Part shown: positions 33,626-47,335 of the stretch, piece after piece
How positions within the stretch are numbered: the stretch's first letter is position 1
Layout of the letters: the number at the start of each line of letters is the position of its first letter
Source of the DNA: Neelides folsomi
Taxonomy: Eukaryota; Arthropoda; Collembola; Neelipleona; Neelidae
DNA: 55,637 bases
Direction: 5' to 3'
Assembly (NCBI GenBank): GCA_034687125.1
Contig: JAQGBZ010000392.1
Location: forward strand, 1-55,637
The notes under the pieces: generated by a model
The model's input: only the letters and a program-made list of their open reading frames with translations
Told to the model about the DNA's origin: nothing
Databases searched by the model: none
Position numbers and translations under genes: made by a program

Positions 33626-36600
33626 GCAAGGGAATTAGACATAGTATTTATTAATATAAAATTGTATTATTATAACTCAATGGTTAAATCCATTTAAAAT
33701 TTCATTTAAAAATTAATGTAAGATAAAAGCTATTGGTAAATTAAAGACCTCTTTTGCTCATTTTATCATATGGTTAATTTTGTAAAAGATTCAAATTGTC
33801 ATTGTGTCAATTGTGTGAAATAATCTTCAACTTGGACAGTCGGCCAGCTTTTGTAATTAGAATTTAAAGTGTGGAGGGAATTGAAATCTTAAGGAATCTT
33901 GACTCCAATTCCCACAATGGACATTTAAAAGGATCTCTTGCATTTGATGGAACACGGTCATCTCTCATTCTCTCACACTTATAGCCAAATCACTCGCTTG
34001 TCACGCATCTCCCTTTGTCTCCAATTCAAATTGCAAAATATCCCCTGACCAAAATCACGTTCACTTATTCACTTATTCTTATTTCACTTTACTTCACTTA
34101 TTAAGCCCCAACATTGTCCCGAAAACATAATTGCAAAGTTCTTATATTTAACACATTTATCGCCACTTGTCATCTCCTCAATTGTGATATTGTAAATGTA
34201 AATGAGGGATAATGACTTGGGTCCAATTATAATCAGCAATAAAATTAAATCTCATCCTCAAAATCTTAATTTTGTAATCACATCAAATGAGGACGATTCA
34301 ATTATTTGATGATTTCGGATCTTACAATAAGCTATTTAAATTCACTGCTTCAATTGTGCAAATGTGAAATAATTAGGAAATCTTCTCTCATAAATTAATT
34401 TTTAATAATTACACCCAAATAAAACATAAATTGAACAGAACACAATGTAAATTAGTAAATTACAATGTAAATGGATGCATTTGAATTACAATAAACTTTA
34501 TAGGAAATGATTTTAATTTTAATTTATATTTAGAAACAATGCTCGATTGGTTTATTAGAAAAGGAATAATAAATATTACATATCATAATAGCGCAAAGTG
34601 GAACGACAAAAACTTTCACATAATGAAAAATTGGATTTAAATTGAATTGGTCTTTGAATTTGGTTTTAATTCAAATATTGAGGATTGAGAATCTCAATGT
34701 GAGAAGATATCATTGATCAAACCACGCGTGTACTATACCTGTTTGTACTATGTATATTACATGTTCTTATTAGAGTAATTCATGTAATATGTTGGAATGA
34801 ACAACGAAGGGATTCGATTTGTTTCAATTCCCCTTCTCTTGTATTAAAATCTTTTGTAAAAGAACGCCTGATTAAGAATGGATCAAAACGACGTGAAGTG
34901 ATTCAATGAATGCACACAAATAAAATGCATACAAAAATACACACCTGTAGTGCTACATCTATTTTATGTACAGTACATTTGCATTGCTCTATAAAAATAT
35001 CTTTCTGCATGTAAGTACTCAATGTACATGAAGTGTATTCGAAAGAGAATCGTAAATTGAGAGGATTGCACGGATGAGAAGGAAAGTGGAAGGAGCGGCG
35101 TTTTGTGTTTTTGAGATGTCGTGTGAGTTGTAAATGGCCCTTAATTTCATAACTTCTTCCGCTCACCGACATTCACACTCAAATGACTCAAAAGACTCTC
35201 ACTAAAAACACCTTAACATTCCAAATCCTAAAATTGACAAGTATAAGAAAATCATCTTGAGCCATTTACTCAGAAATTCATTAATTCATTTCAGATTCTC
35301 AAATTCTCTTATGAATTCTCCTTATGAATTATTCTTTCAATTCTTCTTATATGTGATTTTATCCTCATTCTATTCTTCCTCGTATAATTGTTCAATGCAC
35401 TTACTCACATTTAGGTTTTAGGTATCTTAATGCATTCCTAGGTACTCGTACATTCGAGTAGATTTGAAATTTGAGTACCTCAACTTTATTAATTGAATTT
35501 AGGTTCATTTTTAGTTAACCATCAACAATTGATTTCACCATCTCTCCTTTATTTAATGATTCGTAAATGTGGAGAGACCTTAGCTCTTGTTCTCCTTTTC
35601 ATAATTCCTCCGTCTCCTCAATTTTTCATAATGAATTGATGGGGAATTAATGTGGGAGGATTTGGGGAGTAAATTAACCCATTTTCTTTCTATGACTTTG
35701 AATGCCGTGGATCTAAAAGCCATTGCCAATTGAATAATCATAAAGAGCGGTCTTTTTTTTCATAATGAGGACTTCTATTCACAACTCTCCGCTTTTATTA
35801 AATTATTCCTTGTAATTTGGTCTTAAAATGAAGTTGGTAATGTTGGTATTAAGGTTAATGATATGAGATCAAAAAGCCATGAGTTGGATCATCATGAGCA
35901 TAATGGATTATGCACAGTAATTCACTCTTACCCTCTCACTCAGAATAACTTATCTAACAGGTAACATTATAAAGATAGGGCCAAATTAGCAGCTTATTGA
36001 AAAGCCAAGCTTAAGATTCCTATATATCAAACTCATAATTAAAAAATTATATTGTCCAAAATTGCATCAAGTGTCATTTCAATAATTTCGAAACCTAGTG
36101 TTAAAAATCCCTTTAAAATGTCACTGCTAATTTAATTATGCAAGGTAGAGTGGATATTTAAATACAGGATTTTGAAATTTGTGGATGGCAAAATATTTTG
36201 GATATTAAATTACCTATACTTGAAACTTAATAATTTATATTGGAATTTCTTCATCATTGTTAATTAATTATAAATAACAATTAAACACCACGCAAATCAA
36301 AAAAATTGGATTATTAAATTAATTAAAATTATGTCATTTCATAAATAGATTACTTCTAACTGGCTTTATAATCCAAAGTATGGTATGAATCCAAAGTATG
36401 GTATGGTATGTTATAGATTATATTATAGGTTTATCTTTTATTCAAAATTAAAGAGTATTTAAAATTCTCTTGTTTGTGTTTTTCCTACCTTAAAGCTTAA
36501 GTTGATACGAATTTGCATAAATTCACTTATTTGCAAGTTTCGTTCCCCAAAACGCGATCAAATAGCTGAAATGAGAAAGTTGAGAATTTCCCTCACCAAA

Positions 36601-39600
36601 CGTCTTTAAATGCAAACAAGGGATTCAACAATGGGGCATAAATTAATCTTTTATCCATGTCAAGATGTAACTCAGGAACCATTGTGCTCATCTCACTCCC
36701 TTCCTCACGAGAGATCAAATTCACACAAGCCCCCATAGAAAATAATCACAATATCATATGATCTTATTCGAATATTCAAATACAATATACAGAGATTCTT
36801 ACACGAAATCTTCTTACATAAATCTCCATCTCATTTATTAAATACGTGTATTATAAATATATTACTACTTTATATGGAATTTGCTGCATTTATAAATTTA
36901 TTTCCCTATTGGTATTCCTATACTTATTCAATTACTCACTCCAACATTTGCTGAGCATTTGGAGAGAAAAGGAAGGAGATTTCCATCAAAAATCTCCGCC
37001 TTTTTCAGATCCCCATTTTTACATTGCCCAATAAAGAAAAAATTACCTGAGGAATATTTGCCGACGGAAGGGATAAAATAATGAATAAAAATATAATTTC
37101 ACCCTCCATTTGGGAAAGTTAAGTATAAGGTAAAGTTACAAGTTTTGTATAATTTATTGTGTTATTTCATATCCTATATCGCTAGTGCATGGTTTGGATC
37201 CCTGTTGAATCTTCGAATCTTCCTTTGATTAATAATACGATTCACGATATTCTTATGATGGACTCGGTAAAGGAAACAATGGGAATAATGGATAATTTAA
37301 TTCAAGATTCCTATCACCCCACAATGGTTATTATTAAGGGTCGTAAAAGAGGATTGAAATTTGATATCAAATTCTTCTTCATGATTTACGATTTCAGGCG
37401 ATAGACAAATAAACCAATTTGGGCCAATTAAATGCTTCCGCAAAATAAGAATCTGAATGTTAGGAGAACAATGCCCAGACGGCAATAAACTATTTTTCAG
37501 CCGATAATAAAACAATTACACTTATAATTTGCGTGTAATTGCATTCACATGTAATGCATTTGGAAATTGTAATATTTGAAAATTATATATTTTTTATTTT
37601 TCGCGTTATATGTATTACGTTGATTTTTGCAGTGTTTAAAATACGATAGAAAATAGACTCTTATTCGATAATCTTATAAAAGAAAAGAACATTGGCTAAA
37701 GTATTATTAAATTATTCTTTCCTAATTGCTTTGTGGTACAAAATTAGTAATTAAGACTCAATTAGGCCCATGTTGATAATTTATTTCGATTAAGAATTGA
37801 CGTTGTCAAAAAGGATAATTCTTATCTTCTTTCAATAATCCCAATGATTAAAAAGATTGAAAATTTACAAATGTGAGATGAAAATCTTTTTGACGCCTTC
37901 GCGTTCCCTTTCCATTTGACAATCCCCCCGACATTTATTATATTTATTATGCCGCTCTGACTTTATGAAATTATATGGCCTTAAATGCAAATTGGGCGAT
38001 TGACACTGTTGTATATATTTATTTTATCTCCCATCTGCTTGCTTATTAATGCTAATTTCACATTTGCGACGTCGAGTGCACCTTTGTGCATAATTGCAGG
38101 GAGGGAATTTGAAAAGACGTTCGAGTCTCTTCAGAAATATATGATAATGATAAATATGTATATGAACAATATGAATGTGTATGAAATATCCCTCCTACCT
38201 GCTTCCACTTTCCATTTCAATACTCAAATCAAAATGAATCACAAAGGTGTTGTAATCGAAGGTGGACAATGTCTAATTTCCCAAACTTATTATTACCGTT
38301 ATTGAAAAGACCCCTAGGAGAAGGGCTATTCCTTTTCCTATTATTCCTCCATATCTTTTATTATTCTAACCCAAATGAACATTCTTCGGAATTGACCATT
38401 CACCGGATTAAAAAAATCTTTTCATAAACTTCATAAACCCAGCCATAAACTCATACTTTAACTCTTATAAATCAGTAGGTAAATATTCTATAAATTTTAT
38501 ATGAACATTTACAATATAAATTTTTATCTTACGTAAATTTGAATCTTTTAATAAAAATTAATTTATACAAATTGAATTCTGAGAAAATCCCCTACTTTAA
38601 TTTTATTGTGGTTTGATTGTTATTGTTATTATTCTCTTACATGTTTTTTTATAATTTTATAATGCCCATTGCATCTATTAAGGAAAATTACTGCAATTGC
38701 AATTATACTTAATATTTAAATGATAAGTGAAGGGCGGGTTATTATGAAAAGCACTTAAATTTTACTCAATTTAAATTCCCAATTATTATTTATTGTTGGG
38801 TTAATCTCACATGGAATCTTGAGTTAATTCTTGTTAGCCATTATTAAGCACAATTCTTCTCACCATATTTTTTGAAGATAATTCTTCCGTATTATTCTCG
38901 TCCATCATTCTTTGGGTATTTACTTGGCCCGATGATTGTTTCAACTCTCTTCATGCGTTTCTTGCATTATCACCATTCTAAAGAATGAAAGGATGAGAAT
39001 GTGAAAAAAGAGATTTATGACCAAGGGGCATTTCTTTGTTTACCAAAATGAGGAACCGAACGTGGGAGAAACCAAACAAATCATCAATAGGGGATTTAAA
39101 AGGAAAATTGATTAAGGACCATCGAAGAGGAGTATTAATTTTATTTTATTAATAACCAAATAGAAATGGAGATTAAGAAACAAGGAGAGAAATTACACAT
39201 GCACATGGATATACTCAAATCAGTATATAAAAATTACAATATTATACGAATATAGAATTACAGGTACAAATAACGCCAAGTGTACCATATGGGCAAATGT
39301 GTAAAATGTAAAATAATGAGTAATGAGCATTTTCCTCTTTTGAGTCTCGGAATGACTTGGAAAATTCCCCGATCACCTCAATGAAGATAACACTTTTAAA
39401 TAAATAAATATAGTTTGGACAAAGAAGGGCGAGGAGAAAGATCTTGTGAAAAATATGCAAATGAGGGTGATGAAGCTGAGAAAGGAATTGAGGAAGATCT
39501 TGTGAACTCAAACAACAATCTTCCTATCTTCATTTCTGTCTCTTCTTTTTTCAATCATTCCAATCCACGTAATTAATGATTGATGGGGCAAGGAGTTATC

Positions 39601-42600
39601 ACGGACTTACAATAAAATGAAAAAGAGCGGATTTTTATGCATTTCCTCATAACACTGAAACTGGTAAAAAAAACTTAATGAATTAATGACAAGTTCCTTC
39701 TCTTTGGCTTGAATAGTTCAATTTCCTTATAATGAAATAAAATGGTTAAATATCGGTTTCAATGCCGCAAGCAACAACAATATACGATTCTATATATTAT
39801 TAATGAACATTTATTTCTAATTAAAAACTTTATAAATATTTCAAACAATCTTTTGATACTTGTTGAATTATTGTTGAAGCTTATTATTAGAATGAGAATT
39901 TTGTGTTTGTAGTGGAAATATTAAATTAAAATACAACACTTGTACAGCCTATCTAAATTACACTTTATAAAAACAGTAAATGAGATAAATTATTGATAGG
40001 AATGAGGATATAGAAAGTTGATATTTGATTTAGGTCCATTTTGATTAAGTAATTGTTGTAAGATCTGGAAAGTATCTTCCCTATCTTTCATAAATTTAAA
40101 TTTAACTTCCTTTATAAGATTCACAAATAACACCTTCATGCACACTTGTAATGTAATGTTACAACATTTGAAATTGAAAGTATTATTATATTTATTAGAG
40201 ATCTTCCTTATTGAAGTACATAAATTTCATTACTAATAAGATATTCTTCATCAGACTTATCCAAAAAAAATATTCAAAATCCGTAAATACAGTACATATT
40301 ATCTACCTATGCAGATGTATGTATTTACCTAACGACTTATATACAGGTAGTTTGTATTGACTATACATATGGTTTCTTATTTCTTACATCCATAAACGAA
40401 TGGTTCCAAGAATTAAAGTTATTGTTAAAATCTTTGTGTATAATAAATGTGAATGTTTATTTGTCTCTAATCACTAATCACACACTTCATTAAAAAAAGT
40501 TTTCCTTCCTTCACAATAGGAATTGTAATCCATCCAAAAGTGTGAAGGAAATGAATGAATGGGACGTTGTCGTTAACGAAAGAGAAATCTTTCCGATCGT
40601 TTCAACTTACCAAATTCCCCATATAAATTCCAAGGAACTTAAAAGAACTCATATGAAGTCATATTAAGTGAAGATGAAATATTTGAGGCGTCTAATCCTT
40701 CTTATACCAAACACATCTCAATTTAATATTCCTATCTTCATTTTCTTATTGCAAGCCAAACTTCTTCACTTTTGTCACGAAACGGTCAAATTTCCAAGTC
40801 ACGACGTTTTAACTCATAAAATCTTCCATAAGAGCAAAATGCATTTAGCCATTCTTCAATGCATTTCTATACTACTTATATCTTTATTATAAAAATTAAG
40901 ATTTTTACATCTTCAATATTTCTCCAATTTAAATAAATATCTCTTAATACAGAAAAGGCGTCAGTTTTCATTTACTACTTTTATATACAAATGTACTGAT
41001 GGCGAAAAAAGCAACTTTTATTTCTAATCATTCCATTCATGTATTTTTTCATTTTTTAAAATTTATTTTAACGGACTTAACTTACATGAATTTTGGGCAA
41101 TAACAAAATTTTGAAGATGTATATTACGTTATGTATTTTTAGTATATTTATTATAGAGAAAGAATATTTGATTAGTTAAAAAAATCTTCAATATGTAGGT
41201 ACATATAGGATTTATATTCATGAATGGGTTTTGTTTGAATATAAGATGAAAGTATTAAGTTATTTGAGAAGCGTTGAAAGGAAAAAATGTATTCTTATTT
41301 TATGGATTGTGGGGTTTAAAAAGGGAAGAATCCTTCATCGGAGAGATTAAAGAAAGAGAAATGCAATTTGGTGAGTGCAGCGTGGGCCGCGTCTTCACCT
41401 CGAGGTTCTTCTATTGTATTCACAACTTATGATTTCAAGACAATGGGAAGGAATGATCCCTGAAGAAGAAACTCCTTTCAAATGACACTTAATTGGGAAA
41501 CTGACACTTAATTGAACTACCAAATGACGTTTGACGAATCCAAACATAAACTTCCCCATCTTGCCCACTTTATTTTTATATCTCTACTTTACAAAATGAT
41601 CTTTACATTGACAAATTGACAACTAAAAGTAATTTAATGTAATTTTAATGAGAGGCACAGTGATTGCATTTGAAGCGTCATCTTGTTCAATATTCAGCTT
41701 CAGCTTCTTCTTCAATCAATCATGAAGATGACAAAAGTGTTATTTATTTCTTATTGCCGCCACTCTTTGGCATGTAAAGATGTAAATGTTGTTTGAAGCA
41801 AGAATTGACAAATTGGCCATTCTTTGGTGTGTCTCTGTGTCAGGTGACAATGCAAGACTTATTTATTTATTATTATGCACACTCGCCCTTTCTGATGGAA
41901 AAAGATAAGAAACCAGAATTTATCAATACAATGACTTTATACACGTTTTCATGAATTCGATGAAAGGAAAATTATATCCTTGTAGATACCTAATGAAATA
42001 TTCTAATTGAAATGCATTTCAGTGCATCTTCAAATTCCATACAACTTTTGTATATCAATTCAAATTATTGCAATTATTAACTTAACATTACTAGGTGTGT
42101 AGTTTTTGCGTTTTTTTAATCCTTGAATAATTAAACTTTTTTGGCAAATTCGGCTTTGGCACACAAATGCATTTAAGATTATTATTGTTCATTTGAAATT
42201 GTTCATTTATCCTATATATGCAATCGATCTTTGTTATTTTAATTTGTGCATAAAAGAGACATGCGAATTTAAAAACAGCAGGGTTTAAAATATTATTGAA
42301 TAATGCATTATTAAACAAGAGAATACATAAATACATTACATGATGCAAAAATGTTAATATTAAAACAGTTAGTCTGCATCTGCACATAGATAATAATGAA
42401 ATATTAGTTGTAAGGACATGGCATGTGTGTAATTCAATTTACAACCTTAGAGGGTGAACAATTAACCATTTAGTAAATAACGAAGGTGCATTTTTTATCC
42501 TTTTTAGCATTATGGCTTATGGCATTTGCTAAACAGCCGCATCCTGTTTCCTCATCATTTATCAACCTCATAAATCAAAAGGTTTTTTATCTTGCCTGAG

Positions 42601-45600
42601 AACTTGTTGACAATTTTTCTCATGTAGTTCAACAATTATATTGATTTTAATGAGGAATTCCAACAACAGTCGTTTGGGTCGTTTGCTCCACTGGCTCTTT
42701 AGGGAGATAATTTGATAAAAAATGGATATTTTTTTCATAACTTTGTTCCTGGTGTGTTGAGACTTTTGCACTTTTCATTTTCTACGGTCAAATGGCTCAA
42801 ATGAGCCGAAAAATTTCATGACAAGCGTCAAGTCATTAATGTCATTTTTGATATAGGGCAAACTACCATGATACATTTAATTGTATGTGATACAATAACG
42901 TACATTATGCGTCTGTATGGATATCAATAAAGGGAGATATGTATATTTATTATAAATTACATGTAATTTAATATGTAATGTGTATACCTATGTAATATGG
43001 GAGATGTAAGAGATATATGTAAGAAGTATATCCTTCATTATATGAGGATTTGGAAGAGACCGGAATTGTTGCATTATAACTTTGTAACATCCACCAGTTA
43101 ATTGTCTACAATTTCTTGTGAGATGAACAAAAAATGATCAAAAAGCTGCAGCTTCTTGCAACTTTTTTCTCCTCAAATGTGGCATTAAGGTGAATTATCT
43201 GGGAGATGAAAACCTTTTATTGCTATACAAAATTGAAAAGTTTACTAATTGGGGGATGCGCATAACGATTGGGCTTTTGAATAATGCCATTAATTTCCTA
43301 TGATTTTCTCTTATAAATGCTGGAGTGAATTGTAAGGAAATCAATTTGACATTCACATCTCGTACTTAAATCTTTTTCTTCCTTTTCCGTAGGCGAATAA
43401 TATCAAATACATAATCAAAAGTTTCCAAAATTAAGTTATCAATGAACGGTGTCAATACCCTTGAAATTTTTATTTATTAAATTAAATCATTTTAAACTTA
43501 TTGAAAATCAATCAAAAAAATATTGTAATTGAAACCTTAATTAAAATATACTCTGTTTAAAGAACCTTTAAATATGAAAATAATAATTCTTTTAAGATTG
43601 TTAAAATAATGAAATTATTAATTGACGGCTTTCACATTCCACTTTAATTGAATGAGTTAAAGGAAGAAGCCCAAATATAGCAAGTCGCATTTTCCAACAT
43701 GACATTATGAAAAAAATGAAAGTGCCGAAACATCCGCCGCCACACACGACAAACACAAACCTCCTTCACCAAATTCTTCACCACATTCACAAACCGAGTT
43801 TGACAATGGTGAAGTTTCCCTGTGAGTCAAAACCCGCGACCTCCTGTAATTAAAAGTAGACCAACACCTTTCCAAAATGATCAATTGAATTAGCACTTTG
43901 AGAGTGACGGAGGGATTTACATAGGCCCATTTATCACCTGTCGCGATGGCCCTATAAATTGCATACCTTCGAACGTTCACAATTCCTCGACACGTTTCCA
44001 CGCTAATTTCCTTCACTCCCTTTTATCTCCCTTTGTCCTGTTCAAGTGTGTAAAAGTGTAAAAGTACGCGGAGGTATAAAAAAGTAAAAGCACTTGTTTA
44101 TCTATTTCCTATCGCACACCTTCAGTTCATCAAATGTATCAAGGTGTATTCTTAACATTAATTCACAATGTATAACAACAATTACATAAACATTGACTTT
44201 AACATCCTTTACGTTAAATATTCATATTCCTTGTTATAATTATTATTCATTTTCATTATACTTGTACTTTTATCTCGTTCATTACTTTTTCTTGAGTTTC
44301 TTGAATATTAAATAAAATAATGGTATTTTATATTTTATTAATTATGAAACAATGTACAAGCTTAGACTAATCTAATATTAAAGTTATTAAAATTTTAAAA
44401 ATTTAAGTATGAATTAATAAAATAAGCGACATTGGGCAAAGGAAGGATAATTTGGGTTTTTGGGGTGCTTGGCGGGGATTCGTTTTTTCTTCTTCCTATG
44501 TATTAACAATTCATGTTCATCTTCTCATTTCATGCCAAGTAAACAAAAAAAAACGAGTGAGAAATTGGTAATAGGAAATCACGATCGAGGTTCGATTTTT
44601 CTTTCCTAATTTTCCTAAAAACATTTCCTAAACCATTTGATATGTGCAATGAACCCCCATGTTCATTAAATCTTATTTACATTATTTACATTGGAGGTGT
44701 GTGGATCCAGAAAAAGTAAAGGAGTCGTTTTATTTGAGTCGTGTCATGACATAACACTCATTTGACTCTTCAACTTGGCGGAGAAAGGAAAACCAAATCT
44801 TGCAGATCATAATGAGTATTATACAACCAAAGTCTTGGGGTGAGGAAGCAAAGGAATCTTCAAATGGCTATATATGGACTATATACATTTATGCATTTAT
44901 GAATAACCTAACAGTGGGATACATCAGGGATACATCGCAGGGATACAATGAAGTATATTTGATATACGTATATTATATGATATTCACGGTATATAATTTG
45001 TAGTTATATGGGATGTTTATATGTTCTATGTTTATTAGTGAATTGTGTTATGTTTCGTATAATTAGGGAGGGATGAGGCAAATGAAGTGGCTGGGAGTGA
45101 TGAGGGAAGATGAGGGAAGAAGATGAGATGGTGAGAGAGTTATTACCTCCTTCACCTCTTGCAACAATCTCCCTTTCACAACACCAAAACTCACCCTCAA
45201 CAAAACAACGACACAACTACACAAGTCATGCACGGGGATTGATATCCAACTACCTATATATTAGTATAGACTTTTTCATACAACTCCTTTAATTCTGCAT
45301 AAGAAAATGCATCGATCGGATTTATCAAGTTATAACCAAAGTATAAATACTACAAATACAGGTACATGCATGGTACATACAATTAGATATTATGCATCTA
45401 CAATCAGGCAATGTACGTTCATGTTCATTGTAATACGTTAAAAATGAATGCAATTTTTTTTATGAATTACACAGAGATTCAAAAACAGGTACTAGAGGTA
45501 TAAAGTTAAAATAATAGAATGTCATATTGGAATGTTCTAAACAGTGTTTTGTTATAAGAAGTTTAATAAGACTTGTTATAAGACATACACTTATAAGAAA

Positions 45601-47335
45601 CTGGGATTGTTAAATAGGTAATCAAACAGTTTTGAGTTGTTTTGTTAATAATAAATATCTTCTCATCTTTATTTTTCTTTGGTTGGATCACGACCTTTTT
45701 GACCCAATCAACTTCCTCCATTTCATTCGCCCTCATCTTCTTTCACTCTGGGTGAGAAAAACCATTAGGGGAATTAAGGTCGAATGACTCGAATGCATTT
45801 TAGAAACATGTAAACAGAATCAATGATTAAAATCCAATTACCCTCATTCTTCCCGTAAGTTTTATAACTTTGGCGTTGGTTAAATATTTCTAAATTACTA
45901 ATCTTATTTAATATTTACAGTTTAATCTTTAGATTATTGTCTGTAGGTCTTTTTGTATGTATTATGTATTTTATTTACGAATTCTATTTTTATACATAAT
46001 TACCTATATAATTAATATGCATTCAGACTTTTTAATAAATGATTAATTAAGTAACTATATTTAAATTATCTTAATTAAGACATATTCATAAAAACTTTAA
46101 GGACAAAAGATGCCGAATGGAACTTGTCCAATTATTGTGAATCTTGTTTGTTGCAAGATTTTCATAAGCTCACAAAAGGATTTTCTCACAAAACATCTCA
46201 TGAACATGAACCAATTCCAAATATTTGAAATCTCGAGATTCATTCTCTTGACATAATTGTAAGAATCTCTTATAACTATGCTATTAAAATATACCTACTA
46301 ACGTTTATTTTTCATATATAATATACTAAACTTTACATAAAAACATAATATGGAATATAGAGATATAACATCAAAGTATCCTAATGATATTATATACCTG
46401 TATTATACCTTTGTATGTATTTTCGAAGTAAAAAGTATATCTTTATCGCTCCGATTGTACCATACCTTCACATTACTCAAGCACCATGTAAAATTCCATA
46501 TATTGAAATTGGGGATTTTGTATAAAAACAAGTTCGTCACGTTGTTCACTTGGTCATTTGGTTCTTATGGTCGGAGAGTTTTTATCAACTTATGAGTGAG
46601 AGGATGACAATGAAAGAAATGAGCTCGTGATGGACTTTAAAGCCTTAAAAGCTCCATTTCATATTCACAAATTCAAATGATTTCACTCAGCTCATCCGAT
46701 TTCATTCATTTGAACAAACTTGATGAATTTTGTGCATTTCTCATGAATGTCATGAATCTCTTAATGTTAGTCAGAGAGTCAGACTACATTTGGATAAGTC
46801 TCCACTAAAATCATAATAATCACTTATGTTTTAATGGAAGGAAGATTAAAGAACTTTAGGAGTGGAAGGAGCTTCACTCTCATTTTCTAATCCTGACAAC
46901 ATTAAGAAGTCAAATGAGACTTCTTCTGTTTCATAGCACAATTCAATCTCCATCCCTCAACGACGTCAACAAATGTCTTTCACTTTCATTCTTCCTTCAC
47001 TCAAAATATTTTTCTCTTTTGTTCATTCACATCCCATTGAAATTAGATCTTACATGAAGGCATGAACAAATTACAGATGAACTTGTAATGTCGATATTCA
47101 TATTTTGACACATTTGAATCATTTGGCCAATTCATTATTGATATTTTTAAGTAATATTACAAACAAATAATTTAAACGAATAAAAGTTTAAAATATATTT
47201 ATTTAATTAAAATAATTGTAAAAATTTAAAAGTTCACACTTTGCATATGGTGCATTCATTTAATTTCCAAATAACCATTTAAATATTTAAATCTAATTCG
47301 TTTTTTCTTATCAGATCAATCCACATACAAAGGAA
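33626..47335. other. Gene-poor region, part 2, upstream of the cuticle gene
   Basis: No supportable coding gene. Short repeats: an exact 17-base match in two 18-bp units (ATCCAAAGTATGGTATG) at 36371-36406, and three GGGATACA units at 44915-44950. A less AT-rich patch at 43700-44040 has an open minus-strand frame of 103 codons that matches nothing I know. At the right end a strong acceptor (TTTTTTCTTATCAG) ends at 47314, 21 bases before the cuticle ATG, so some of this block is probably leader intron of that gene. Confidence 0.55.
44075..44141 (+). promoter_or_regulatory. Speculative core promoter and leader donor
   Basis: TATAAAAAAG at 44075-44084, an arthropod initiator-like TCAGTT at 44122-44127, and a possible donor AAG|GTGTAT after about 44140. 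Together they could be a tiny leader exon for the cuticle gene acceptor at 47314. The TATA-initiator spacing (about 49 bp) is longer than usual, so this is weak. Confidence 0.2.

Noticed and set aside
34903..35172. Minus-strand 89-codon open frame
   Set aside because: No domain or conserved motif; typical chance frame in the desert.
43705..44016. Minus-strand 103-codon open frame in a less AT-rich patch
   Set aside because: No recognisable domain, splice model or neighbour link; base composition alone can keep it open.
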